Part shown: piece by piece, positions 26,519-34,683 of the stretch
Numbering within the stretch: the first letter of the stretch is position 1
Layout of the letters: every line of letters starts with the position of its first letter
Assembly (NCBI RefSeq): GCF_003688855.1
Contig: NZ_REFW01000002.1
Coordinates: 372,001-436,000, forward strand
Length of the DNA stretch: 64,000 bases
Direction: 5' to 3'
DNA from: Tessaracoccus antarcticus
GTDB taxonomy: Bacteria > Actinomycetota > Actinomycetes > Propionibacteriales > Propionibacteriaceae
Translations under genes and position numbers: made by a program
Notes under the pieces: model-generated
The model's input: only the letters and a program-made list of their open reading frames with translations
The model's database searches: none
Told to the model about the DNA's origin: nothing

Positions 26519-27423
26519 GCCTGTCCCCACGCGTGGTCCCGGCCGCTCTTGCCGGTGCCGCCCTCGAGACGAGCCGACGCTCGGACAAGCGGCGTCGGCG
26601 GCCCCTGCGCGGGAGTGACGTGGTTCGCCACCTCTTCCTGCTCGTGGGTGCCGTGGTGGCACTGTTTCCGTTCTACTGGATGTTCGTGCTGTCCACGCAG
26701 CCATCATCCGTGATCTACCAGTACCCACCGGCACTGACACCGGGTGACCGCCTCGGTGCCAACGTGTCGGCCATCATGGAGAAGGTCAATATCTTCGGAG
26801 CGATGTCCAACACCATCATCGTCGCCGTGAGTGTGACGTTCCTGGTGCTGCTGATCTCGTCGCTGGCAGCTTTCGCCTTCGCGAAGTTCGACTTTCCGGG
26901 CAAGACGGTGCTGTTCGGTGTCGTGCTCGCCACGTTCCTGCTGCCGTCCCAGCTCGCCACGATTCCGCAGTTCCTCCTCATGAGCCAGCTGGGTTGGGTG
27001 GGCCAGCTGAAGGCCCTTGTCTTCCCGGTCCTGGCGAGCGCGTTCGGCGTGTTCTGGCTCCGGCAGTACTCCACCTCGGCCATCCCGAAGGAGCTGCTGG
27101 AAGCTGCCACCATTGACGGCTGCGGGTTCTGGCGCCAGTACATCCATGTGTGCCTGCCCACCATCCGGCCGGCACTGGCGTTCCTCGGCATGTTCACCTT
27201 CATCGGTTCGTGGAACGACTTCATGTGGCCGCTCATCGTCCTCAACGATCCGAGCAGGCTGACGCTCCAGGTCGCCCTCAGCCAGTTGAAGACTGCGCAC
27301 GGCACCGACTACGGCATGCTGATGGCGTCGTCGCTCATAGCGGTCATCCCGCTGCTGGCCATCTTCGCCATCGGTGCCAAGCAGTTCATGTCCGGCATCA
27401 CGGAGGGCGCCGTCAAGGGCTGA
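26515..27423 (+). CDS. Sugar ABC transporter permease (MalG/UgpE type)
   Basis: Second CUT1 permease, 302 residues, six helices. The EAA loop reads KELLEAATIDGCGFWRQYIH, and the C-terminal FMSGITEGAVKG ending is characteristic of MalG-like proteins. The N-terminus (about 35 residues) is polar and arginine-rich. Last gene of the transporter operon; a strong hairpin follows at 27457-27490. The absence of a cognate ATPase suggests use of a shared MsmK/UgpC-like ATPase encoded elsewhere. Confidence 0.93.
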   Translation: MSLSPRVVPAALAGAALETSRRSDKRRRRPLRGSDVVRHLFLLVGAVVALFPFYWMFVLSTQPSSVIYQYPPALTPGDRLGANVSAIMEKVNIFGAMSNTIIVAVSVTFLVLLISSLAAFAFAKFDFPGKTVLFGVVLATFLLPSQLATIPQFLLMSQLGWVGQLKALVFPVLASAFGVFWLRQYSTSAIPKELLEAATIDGCGFWRQYIHVCLPTIRPALAFLGMFTFIGSWNDFMWPLIVLNDPSRLTLQVALSQLKTAHGTDYGMLMASSLIAVIPLLAIFAIGAKQFMSGITEGAVKG

Positions 27424-27456
27424 GCCTGCGGTCGTGGACCCCCGGTCCCGTGAGAC

Positions 27457-27490
27457 GAGGTCGTCACCGCCCCAGGGCGGTGACGACCTC
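27457..27490. terminator. Strong hairpin, probable bidirectional terminator
   Basis: Two perfect 16-base arms (27457-27472 and 27475-27490) separated by two bases. It lies 34 bases after the permease stop and overlaps the last codons of the leftward macro-domain gene, whose stop is at 27464-27466. It can thus end transcription from both sides. Confidence 0.7.
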
Positions 27491-27964
27491 TTCGTGCACC
27501 GAGGCGTTGAACGCCACGATGAGTACCTCAGACACCGTGGTGCGCGCGGCCCGGATGGTGTCGATGGCCGCATCGATGGCGTCCAGGCGGGGCCAGCCGT
27601 AGATGCCGGCGCTGATCAGCGGAAAAGCCACGCTGTGTGCCCCCAGGACATCGGCGACCTCCAGGGATCGCCGGTAGCAGGATTCCAGCAGCCTCCGGTC
27701 GCGTTGCCCCGCGGCATGGTTGGGGCCGACGGTGTGGATCACCCAACGCGCCGGCAGGTTGCCCGCAGTGGTCCAGCCGGCATCGCCGGTGGCCAGCCCC
27801 TGGGGGAAGCGGGCGATGCAGTCTGCCAGGACGGCGGGTCCTCCGGCCCGGTGGATGGCGCCGTCCACCCCGCCGCCGCCACGCATGGCGTTGTTGGCTG
27901 CGTTGACCACGGCGTCGACGTGCTGGGCGGTGATGTCCCCAAGGACTGCGGTGAGGTGGAGCAT
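27464..27964 (-). CDS. Macro domain protein (ADP-ribose / O-acetyl-ADP-ribose hydrolase-like)
   Basis: A 166-residue stand-alone macro domain. ADP-ribose-binding motifs are clear: DAVVNAANNAMRGGGGVDGA in the first loop and AFPLISAGIYGWP in the second; VIHTVGP and CYRRSLEVA are also conserved. Such MacroD-type proteins hydrolyse O-acetyl-ADP-ribose or mono-ADP-ribose on proteins. Start ATG 27964 gives the family N-terminus (MLHLTAVLGDIT). It is divergent from GH3 and convergent with the ABC operon; it has no evident role in glycan use. Confidence 0.92.
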   Translation of the reverse strand: MLHLTAVLGDITAQHVDAVVNAANNAMRGGGGVDGAIHRAGGPAVLADCIARFPQGLATGDAGWTTAGNLPARWVIHTVGPNHAAGQRDRRLLESCYRRSLEVADVLGAHSVAFPLISAGIYGWPRLDAIDAAIDTIRAARTTVSEVLIVAFNASVHEEVVTALGR

Positions 27965-28127
27965 GTCCACAGTCTGCCCACTCGGCCACCACCTCTGGGG
28001 CAGGAGCGTCAGCGATCCCCCGGCCGTTCGCCGACTCCCACGCAGACGGCGATCCCTGCCGCCACCCGATGGGTGGGGAAGGGCCGGCGTTTCCCGGGTC
28101 AGCCGGTGGGCGTGGAACCATGGGGTC

Positions 28128-30590
28128 ATGAAGCAGCACCTGAAGAGCGCGTTTGGTCGCATCGCCCACCGGTTCGTCAACGGCGTCACCCAGATGTCCA
28201 CCGATGTGGTGGGTGGTGACACATCGGTGGAGCCCGCACTGGCCTCGCTGTGTCGTCAGGCCGCCACCGAGGGGATCGTCCTGCTGCGCAACGACGGGAC
28301 GCTGCCCCTGGCCGGTGGCGCCCGCGTGGCGGTGTTCGGTCGCGTCCAGAACAACTGGTTCACGGTGGGATACGGCTCCGGGGGTGACGTGAAGCCCCCC
28401 TATCGTGTCTCCCTCATGGACGCCCTCGGCGAGGTCGACGCCGTCCACGTGGATGATCAGCTCGCCTCCGCCTACCGGGTGTGGTGCGCGGACAACGTGC
28501 CGGACGAGGGGTTCTGGGCCCACTGGCCCCGCCACTTCGAGGAGATGCCGCTGACAGCTGAGCTGGTGGCCGGCGCCGCCGAGCGGTGCGACGTCGCGGT
28601 GGTCGTCCTTGGCAGGGCCGCCGGTGAGGATCGGGAGAACGTGCTGGAGCAGGGCAGCTACTACCTGACCGACGCGGAGCGCCACATGTGCGACGCCGTC
28701 ATGGCCCGTTTCGAGCACACCGTGCTGATGGTCAACACCGGTAACGTGATGGACCTGTCCTGGGCGGAGTCCTACGGCGACCGGCTCGGTGCCCTGGTTC
28801 TTGCGTGGCAGGGCGGCATGGAGAGTGCGCATGCACTGGCCGACGTTCTGGTGGGGGCAGCCTCACCATCCGGCCGGCTCACGTCGACCATCGCTCGTCG
28901 CTACAAGGACTACCCGTCCGCGAGACACTTCGGGGACCGGAACTTCAGCAACTACGTGGAGGACGTGTACGTCGGATACCGGTACTTCGAGACCTTCGCT
29001 CCCGACGCCGTCCTGTACCCGTTCGGCCACGGCCTGTCCTACACCAGCTTCTCCATCACCACGACGGCATGCGACGTGGTGGACGGCGAGGTGCGCGTCG
29101 ATGTGGACGTCCACAACACGGGTGTCCACCACACCGCCAGGCAGGTGGTGCAGCTCTACTTCAACGCGCCGGATGGGCCGCTCGGCACACCGTCCCGGGT
29201 CCTGGCGGCATTCGCCAAGACAGCCGACCTGGCTCCGGGTGAGACGCAGAGTCTCCAGCTGGGGTTCGCGGTCGACCAGATGGCCTCCTACGACGATGCC
29301 GGTGCCACGGGGCATCGTTCGGCGTGGATCCTGCAGCCGGGGTCCTACGAGTTCTTCGTCGGCAGTGACGTGCGATCCGCGGGGAGAGTCGGCTCCTACA
29401 GCGTCGAGGAGTTGCGCGTTGTCCAGCAACTTGAAGAGGCCTGCGCCGTCGAACCCGGGCGCCGGTTCGACCGGATGGCGGCTGTGCGGGACGCCGAGGG
29501 CGGTACCCGGCTCGGGTGGGAGGCCACCCCCGAGCGCACCGTCGATCTTCGGCGGCGCATCCTCGACACACTGCCGTCGGCGCTCCCTGCCCTCGCCGCC
29601 GATGTCGTGTGGCGACTCCAGGATGTCGCCGACGGAAACGCCAGTCTGGAGGCGTTCGTGGCCCAACTCTCCCTGGAGGAACTCGAGGCGCTCAGTCGTG
29701 GCGACCTCCGCATGAACAGCCCGCTCGGTGCGCCGGGGAACGCGGGCGTGCTCGGAGGGGTGACGGAATCCCTGAGGCGCAAGGGCGTGGTCCCCGTCAC
29801 CTGCACCGACGGGCCCTCCGGCATCCGTCTGAGTGAGCACGCCGCCCTTCTCCCGTGCGGGACGGCACTGGCCTCCAGTTGGAACGTGGACCTGATCAGC
29901 GAACTGGCATCGGAACACGGCAGGGAGATGATCAGGAAGGGCTCGGACGTCCTGCTCAGCCCCGGGATGAACATCCACCGCGACCCCCTGTGCGGACGCA
30001 ACTTCGAGTACTTCTCCGAGGACCCGCTGCTCACGGGACGCATGGGGGCGGCCGTCGTGACGGGTGTCCAGTCGCAGGGTGTTTCGGCCTGCCCGAAGCA
30101 TTTTGCCGCCAACAACCAGGAGACCAACCGCACCAAGCACGACTCACGCGTCTCCGAGAGGGCACTGCGGGAGATCTACCTGCGCGGTTTCGAGATCTGC
30201 ATTGCCGAGGCGGCACCGCACACCATCATGACGTCCTACAACAAGATCAACGGGGTGTGGGCCCACTACAACCACGAACTGGTCACCACCATCCTTCGCG
30301 ACCAGTGGGGCTACGACGGCCTCGTCATGACCGACTGGTGGATGCAGCCATCCCGGGACCCGAATTTCCCTGCGTTGTGGGACAGCGCCTACCGCGTCCG
30401 CGCGCAAGTGGATGTCCTGATGCCGGGCAGCACCATCGGAGGGCTGCGGCGCGGTTACGACAGGTCGCTGCTGAGGTCCCACGCCCGACCTGAGGGCATC
30501 ACGCTGGGCGAGTTGCAGCGCACTGCAACAAATGTGCTCTCCTTCGTTCTGGTGTCGAGACCGTTCACCACGGGGCGGGTTACCGCCTGA
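28128..30590 (+). CDS. Beta-glucosidase-like GH3 enzyme with permuted domain order
   Basis: An 820-residue GH3 protein whose domains are in reversed order. The alpha/beta-sandwich GH3 C-domain comes first (about 25-310; EGIVLLRNDGTLPL, then VLAWQGGMESAHALADVL). The fibronectin-III-like domain follows (about 320-440; VDVDVHNTGVHHTARQVVQL). The TIM-barrel N-domain comes last (about 520-800; VPVTCTDGPSGIR, CPKHFAANNQETNR, and the nucleophile Asp in GLVMTDWWMQ). This order is known from some rumen and bifidobacterial beta-glucosidases. There is no signal peptide. ATG 28128 is chosen as the first Met giving a normal N-terminus. Substrate could be beta-glucoside, beta-xyloside or beta-GlcNAc. Confidence 0.9.
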   Translation: MKQHLKSAFGRIAHRFVNGVTQMSTDVVGGDTSVEPALASLCRQAATEGIVLLRNDGTLPLAGGARVAVFGRVQNNWFTVGYGSGGDVKPPYRVSLMDALGEVDAVHVDDQLASAYRVWCADNVPDEGFWAHWPRHFEEMPLTAELVAGAAERCDVAVVVLGRAAGEDRENVLEQGSYYLTDAERHMCDAVMARFEHTVLMVNTGNVMDLSWAESYGDRLGALVLAWQGGMESAHALADVLVGAASPSGRLTSTIARRYKDYPSARHFGDRNFSNYVEDVYVGYRYFETFAPDAVLYPFGHGLSYTSFSITTTACDVVDGEVRVDVDVHNTGVHHTARQVVQLYFNAPDGPLGTPSRVLAAFAKTADLAPGETQSLQLGFAVDQMASYDDAGATGHRSAWILQPGSYEFFVGSDVRSAGRVGSYSVEELRVVQQLEEACAVEPGRRFDRMAAVRDAEGGTRLGWEATPERTVDLRRRILDTLPSALPALAADVVWRLQDVADGNASLEAFVAQLSLEELEALSRGDLRMNSPLGAPGNAGVLGGVTESLRRKGVVPVTCTDGPSGIRLSEHAALLPCGTALASSWNVDLISELASEHGREMIRKGSDVLLSPGMNIHRDPLCGRNFEYFSEDPLLTGRMGAAVVTGVQSQGVSACPKHFAANNQETNRTKHDSRVSERALREIYLRGFEICIAEAAPHTIMTSYNKINGVWAHYNHELVTTILRDQWGYDGLVMTDWWMQPSRDPNFPALWDSAYRVRAQVDVLMPGSTIGGLRRGYDRSLLRSHARPEGITLGELQRTATNVLSFVLVSRPFTTGRVTA

Positions 30591-30597
30591 GTTCCCG

Positions 30598-31008
30598 TCA
30601 CGGCTGGGCGGCGGAGTGTTGCTTGTGGACAGGAGTCCGGAGGTCGAACCCGAAGGCGCACAGGAACAGCAGCGCGGACGGCAGGAATGCGAGGCCGATG
30701 CCGAGGGCCAGGAGCAGGGACCACGCGAGCATGGTGAGCCCGGCCGTCGCCTCCACCACGAGCACGCTTCGTCCCGACAGGTCCCTCAGGAAGACGATGA
30801 TGCTGATGACCAGGGGGACTCCCAGGAGGTAGCCGGCAGCCGCGCCCGCATCGTGGAATGTCGTGGGTGTCAGCGCCAGCGCCACCACCCACGTCAAGCC
30901 GCAGGCGGCGCGGCGGAGGTTCCCGGCGGCGCCAGCGCCCCGTCGACCACCAGTGGTCAGCAGGACGACTGTCACCAGCAGTGCCAGGAGCACCACAACG
31001 ATGGTCAT
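30598..31008 (-). CDS. Hypothetical four-helix membrane protein
   Basis: A 136-residue protein with four hydrophobic segments (about 1-20, 35-52, 58-76 and 82-118) and a short polar tail. I recognise no family. The ATG start lies at 31008; it is convergent with GH3 (stops eight bases apart) and divergent from the aldo/keto reductase. Hydrophobicity and codon use are consistent with a real gene. Confidence 0.6.
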   Translation of the reverse strand: MTIVVVLLALLVTVVLLTTGGRRGAGAAGNLRRAACGLTWVVALALTPTTFHDAGAAAGYLLGVPLVISIIVFLRDLSGRSVLVVEATAGLTMLAWSLLLALGIGLAFLPSALLFLCAFGFDLRTPVHKQHSAAQP

Positions 31009-31105
31009 GCGCCCATGGTAATTGTTCGCAGCAAGTATTAGCGCTCGCTCGTCCTTTGTGCCCCACCCATGGACTTATGGCCCTGTCCGGGGGGAGAGTG
31101 GAGGC

Positions 31106-32077
31106 ATGGAATACACGCATCTCGGCCGCACCGGCCTGAACGTCAGCAGGCTGTGCCTCGGCACCATGAACTTCGGTCCCTTCACCGACGAGACGGACTC
31201 CTTCGCCATCATGGACTCCGCCCACGAACAGGGCATCAACTTCTTCGACACCGCGAACGCCTATGGCAGGGACAAGGGCAAGGGGGCCACGGAGCAGATC
31301 ATCGGCAACTGGTTCCAGCAGGGCGGGGGACGGCGTGAGCGCACGGTACTGGCCACCAAGCTGTATGCGGACATGGACGACTGGCCGAACTACGGAAAGT
31401 TGTCCGCGCTCAACATCCGCCGCTCCCTGGATGACAGCTTGCGGCGCCTGCAGACAGACCACATCGACCTCTACCAGTTCCACCATGTGGATCGGGCAAC
31501 CCCGTGGGAGGAGATATGGCAGGCCGTCGACGTCGCTGTCGCCCAGGGCAAGATCCTCTACGCCGGGAGCAGCAACTTCGCGGGCTGGCACATCGCCCAG
31601 GCGCAGGCGGCGGCATCGGAGCGCCACATGGTGGGACTCGTGAGCGAGCAGTCGATCTACAACCTCATCACTCGCGACATTGAGCTCGAGGTCATCCCCG
31701 CAGCAAAACACTACGGTCTGGGAATTCTCCCCTGGTCCCCGCTGCAGGGCGGGCTGCTGGGCGGCATGCTGCGCAAGGGCCGCGAAGGCGGTCGACGGGC
31801 GGAGGGCCGCGTCGCCGACGCGCTGGAGGCGCTCCGACCCCAGATCCAGGAGTTCGAGGACTTCGCCGACGGGTTGGGCCACGCCCCGGGCGACGTCGCC
31901 CTGGCATGGCTGCTGCACCAGCCGGCGGTGACCGGCCCCATCGTGGGGCCGCGCACGCAGGAGCAACTGGATGCGGCCGTTCGTGCGCTCGACGTGACGC
32001 TTGACGACGACGCGCTGGCCCGCCTCGACGAGATCTTCCCGGGCTACAAAACGGCTCCGGAGCACTACGCCTGGTGA
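31106..32077 (+). CDS. Aldo/keto reductase
   Basis: NADPH-dependent oxidoreductase of the AKR superfamily, 323 residues. The start MEYTHLGRTGLNVSRLCLGTM is typical, and the catalytic tetrad can be traced: Asp and Tyr in FFDTANAYGRDKG, Lys in VLATKLYADM, His in LYQFHHVDRATPWEE. The cofactor region is LGILPWSPLQGGLLGG plus PIVGPRTQEQLDAAV. It belongs to the YajO/YghZ-like group acting on diverse carbonyls. GGAG precedes the ATG. A 15-base-pair terminator follows. Confidence 0.92.
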   Translation: MEYTHLGRTGLNVSRLCLGTMNFGPFTDETDSFAIMDSAHEQGINFFDTANAYGRDKGKGATEQIIGNWFQQGGGRRERTVLATKLYADMDDWPNYGKLSALNIRRSLDDSLRRLQTDHIDLYQFHHVDRATPWEEIWQAVDVAVAQGKILYAGSSNFAGWHIAQAQAAASERHMVGLVSEQSIYNLITRDIELEVIPAAKHYGLGILPWSPLQGGLLGGMLRKGREGGRRAEGRVADALEALRPQIQEFEDFADGLGHAPGDVALAWLLHQPAVTGPIVGPRTQEQLDAAVRALDVTLDDDALARLDEIFPGYKTAPEHYAW

Positions 32078-32110
32078 CGGTTGCCCGGGAAGTTCCCGGT
32101 TCTCTTGCGC

Positions 32111-32147
32111 CCGACCCCCTCCGGGGTTGACACCCGGAGGGGGTCGG
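32111..32147. terminator. Strong bidirectional terminator hairpin
   Basis: CCGACCCCCTCCGGG (32111-32125) is perfectly complementary to 32133-32147, giving a 15-base-pair stem with a seven-base loop. It lies between the stop of the aldo/keto reductase and the stop of the leftward methyltransferase, so it probably serves both. Confidence 0.8.
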
Positions 32148-32159
32148 GGACGTCCACTC

Positions 32160-32864
32160 TCAGTGCGTTGTGAGGACGAAGAAGATGAAGCACAGGAATG
32201 CCGTGCGGTCGCCGGTTCTGATGCTGGGTGTCAGTAGCCCGGGTGGTGTCTCCGGCGACGGCGCTGGTTCGGCCACCGCGGCGATCCTGAATCCCGCGTC
32301 GATGAAGGCGTTCATCATGGCGTGCAGGGGGCGGTGCCACATGGTGAGGACGGCGTCCTCCCCGTCGAACTCGAAGGCCTCCGAGTACTCCCGGGTGGAG
32401 AAGTAGTCCTCGGTGGGGTGAGTGATGAGGCGGACCGTTGGGTGATTGACCGACAGGATGAGCCGGCCGTCCGGCTTCAGCACCCTTCGCAGTTCGGCCA
32501 GGGGGCCGGCCCACTCCTCGAGGTAGTGCAGCACGAGCGAAGCCACGACGTCATCGAAGGCGTCGTCGGCGAACGGCAGGGGCTCGGCCAGGTCGCTCAC
32601 GGACAGCGAGATGTCGTTGCCCAGCCTCCGTCGTGCGAGGTCAATCATCGCAGGACTGCCGTCAAACCCGGTCATGATGGCGCCCCTGGCCCGCAGTGAT
32701 GCTGACAATGGACCAGAACCGCAGCCTGCATCGAGGATTCGCCGGCCGCGCACATCGCCAGCCACATTGATCATCGCCGGACGCTCGTAGAACTCGTTGA
32801 GCAGGCTTGAGGCGTTTTCCGCGTCATAGCAGTCCGCGAAGCTGTCGTAGTGATCAGCCGTCAT
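32160..32864 (-). CDS. Class I SAM-dependent methyltransferase
   Basis: A 234-residue methyltransferase of the Methyltransf_11 type. SAM-binding motif I is RILDAGCGSGPLSASLRARG, motif II DGSPAMIDLARRRLG, motif III LPFADDAFDDVVASLVLHYL, and the post-motif LRRVLKPDGRLILSVNHP. The substrate is unknown; the group includes small-molecule O/N-methyltransferases. ATG 32864 has GAGGGGG five bases upstream. Confidence 0.9.
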   Translation of the reverse strand: MTADHYDSFADCYDAENASSLLNEFYERPAMINVAGDVRGRRILDAGCGSGPLSASLRARGAIMTGFDGSPAMIDLARRRLGNDISLSVSDLAEPLPFADDAFDDVVASLVLHYLEEWAGPLAELRRVLKPDGRLILSVNHPTVRLITHPTEDYFSTREYSEAFEFDGEDAVLTMWHRPLHAMMNAFIDAGFRIAAVAEPAPSPETPPGLLTPSIRTGDRTAFLCFIFFVLTTH

Positions 32865-33188
32865 GCGTCCCCCTCGGGTTGGCGGGTTCATCGTGGGTCA
32901 TCGTGAACGGCTGGCCCCGAATGAGATGACGTGATTGCTTGCACAGCTCAAGTCCGCGCTGCCGAGCAGGATAACGCGACGGCAAGGCCGGAATGACTGC
33001 ACGTCCCTCCATGACGTGGGAGAGTGACGGCTGGAAGGGCAAGTCAATGCGCAGACGGGCGACATTTCCTCGAGAGGTGCGAAATCATCACAAGAAGGGG
33101 CGGCGAAGGTGCGTGGAGCAGTCGTGGTTCAGGCACCTTCGTACTGGCGAGCGTGCATGGCCTCGGCTGAACCACGAGTGGTGAATCC
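32865..33188. other. Intergenic region with an inverted repeat
   Basis: About 320 bases. A 63-codon open frame (32993-33184) has no recognisable similarity and no good ribosome site, so I do not call it. The notable element is an 11-base inverted repeat at 33122-33132 and 33167-33177, just before the small membrane-protein gene. Confidence 0.4.
33122..33177. repeat. Inverted repeat, 11-base arms
   Basis: TCGTGGTTCAG (33122-33132) and CTGAACCACGA (33167-33177) are perfect inverted copies separated by 34 bases. The right arm ends 11 bases before the start of the 91-codon gene at 33189, so it may be a regulatory site or an mRNA structure. Confidence 0.5.
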
Positions 33189-33464
33189 GTGACGGGCGTT
33201 CTTGTGGCCGTGCTCTGGATAGCCGGTGGCGCAGGCACCGTCGCTTTGTTTGCAGCACCCCCACCGAAGGCGTCGCTGGTCATCAGGCTGGCAATGACCA
33301 TCCCGTATGCCGCGTACCTGTGGGGCGGCGCTCCGATGCAGGAACTTCAGTGGTACTGGGTGCTTCTGTTCTCCGCCATCATCGGCGACGCCATCCTGCA
33401 TCACCGGCGACGCGCCACGCATCGTGGAGCCGCCCCCGCAGCCGCAGGGGACCGTGCTCAGTGA
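33189..33464 (+). CDS. Small hypothetical membrane protein
   Basis: A 91-residue product with three short hydrophobic stretches (about 3-22, 28-46, 52-66), two of which could span the membrane, and a basic, Ala-rich tail (HHRRRATHRG). The start is GTG at 33189 without a strong ribosome site. I do not recognise it. It lies upstream of the CsoR-type operator and in the same direction as DUF302. Confidence 0.5.
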   Translation: MTGVLVAVLWIAGGAGTVALFAAPPPKASLVIRLAMTIPYAAYLWGGAPMQELQWYWVLLFSAIIGDAILHHRRRATHRGAAPAAAGDRAQ

Positions 33465-33507
33465 GGGTGGAAACCACGAGGTTCTGGCCGTGCGGCCTAC
33501 CGGATCT

Positions 33508-33523
33508 ATACCCCCTGGGGTAT
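33508..33523. promoter_or_regulatory. CsoR-family-type operator
   Basis: The sequence ATACCCCCTGGGGTAT has perfect 7-base arms (ATACCCC/GGGGTAT) around CT, the G/C-tract palindrome bound by CsoR, RcnR-like and CstR metal or persulfide sensors. It lies 33 bases upstream of the DUF302 start, and the TCTATA partly overlapping it could be the -10 element, so binding would block transcription. No csoR-like gene is in the window. Confidence 0.65.
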
Positions 33524-33556
33524 CATGAGTGAAACGAGAGCGCGAAGGAGCGACAC

Positions 33557-33961
33557 ATGAGCAGCTACACCATCACCATCACCCTCGACCAGCCGTACGA
33601 GGATGCCGTCCCGGCCGTCCGTGAAGCGCTGGGGGACCAGGGGTTCGGGATCCTCACCGAGATTGATCTCAGGTCGACGCTCAAGGCCAAGCTCGGCGTC
33701 GACATCCAGCCGCAGGTCATTCTGGGGGCTTGCCGGCCGCCGCTGGCCTACGAGGCCATTCAGGCGGAGCCGTCGATAGCGACGGTGCTGCCCTGCAACG
33801 TGGTGGTGCGAGCGGTCGGCGAATCCTCCACCGTCGTGGAGGCCTTTGATCCTGAGGCAATGATGGGTCTGGCGGACAACGCCTCGCTGCATGCTGTTGC
33901 GGAGGATGCGAAGAAGCGGATCACGGCAGCGTTCGCAGTTCTCTCCGGGGCGCGACCGTGA
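33557..33961 (+). CDS. DUF302 domain protein
   Basis: A 134-residue protein matching DUF302: TITITLDQPYEDAVPAVREA, LGDQGFGILTEIDLRSTLKA, and VILGACRPPLAYEAIQAEPS with the conserved Gly-Ala-Cys and Pro. The function is unestablished; members often accompany metal- or sulfur-responsive regulators. One conserved Cys sits in the GACRPP motif and another in VLPCNVV, a well-known feature of the family. The GAAGGAG site before the ATG is good. A CsoR-type operator lies directly upstream and the PIG-L gene overlaps the stop (GTGA). Confidence 0.9.
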   Translation: MSSYTITITLDQPYEDAVPAVREALGDQGFGILTEIDLRSTLKAKLGVDIQPQVILGACRPPLAYEAIQAEPSIATVLPCNVVVRAVGESSTVVEAFDPEAMMGLADNASLHAVAEDAKKRITAAFAVLSGARP

Positions 33962-34683
33962 CCAGTCAGTCGCTGGAGGTCCAGCACCCGACGCGCGACG
34001 AGGTGGGCACGGCCCTGCCGGCCTGGGGCTCCGTCCTGGTGGTGGTGGCGCACCCCGATGATGAGTCGTTCGGCCTGGGTGCTGTGCTTGACGGTTTCAT
34101 CATGGAGGGGGCAGAAGTGTCCGTGCTGTGCCTCACCCACGGCGGGGCCTCCACCTTGGGCGCCGGGCCTCAGCTCAGCCAGGTGCGCGCGAAGGAATTG
34201 AGGAGTGCAGCAGACCAGTTGGGCGTCGAATCAGCGGTGCTGCTCGGCTACCGCGACGGCATGTTGTCGGACGTGCTGCGGGACATCCTCTCCGCCGAGG
34301 TGCTCCGTGAACTGGACGATCGGCCGACGGATGGTCTCGTGGTCTTCGACCCCAGCGGGATCACTGGTCACGCCGACCACACGGCGGCCACTCGGGCAGC
34401 CGTCGATGCGGCCGCTGTCATGGATCTTCCGGTTCTGGCATGGACTCTGCCGCAGGACGTCGCCGACACCCTCAACGAGGAATTTGACGCCGGTTTCGTC
34501 GGTCACGAGCAGAGCGATGTGGATCTGGTGGTGCCGGTGCGCAGGGAGCGCCAGCGATCCGCATGCCTGTGCCACACCAGCCAGGCGGTGCCCGGCAGCG
34601 CCTTGTGGCGGAGACTGGAACTCCTCGGCAACCACGAGCACCTCCGATGGTTGCGCAGAGAAGGCGACCCCCTGCTTCGCTGA
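33958..34683 (+). CDS. PIG-L (LmbE) family deacetylase
   Basis: A 241-residue zinc-dependent N-deacetylase. The metal site is visible: VVVAHPDDESFGLG (H-P-D-D-E) and ITGHADHTAATRA (H-x-x-H). Family members deacetylate GlcNAc derivatives; in actinobacteria they include MshB and the mycothiol S-conjugate amidase Mca, but at 241 residues this is the shorter unspecific type. GTG 33958 overlaps the DUF302 stop by four bases, so both genes should respond to the upstream CsoR-type operator. Confidence 0.88.
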   Translation: MTSQSLEVQHPTRDEVGTALPAWGSVLVVVAHPDDESFGLGAVLDGFIMEGAEVSVLCLTHGGASTLGAGPQLSQVRAKELRSAADQLGVESAVLLGYRDGMLSDVLRDILSAEVLRELDDRPTDGLVVFDPSGITGHADHTAATRAAVDAAAVMDLPVLAWTLPQDVADTLNEEFDAGFVGHEQSDVDLVVPVRRERQRSACLCHTSQAVPGSALWRRLELLGNHEHLRWLRREGDPLLR

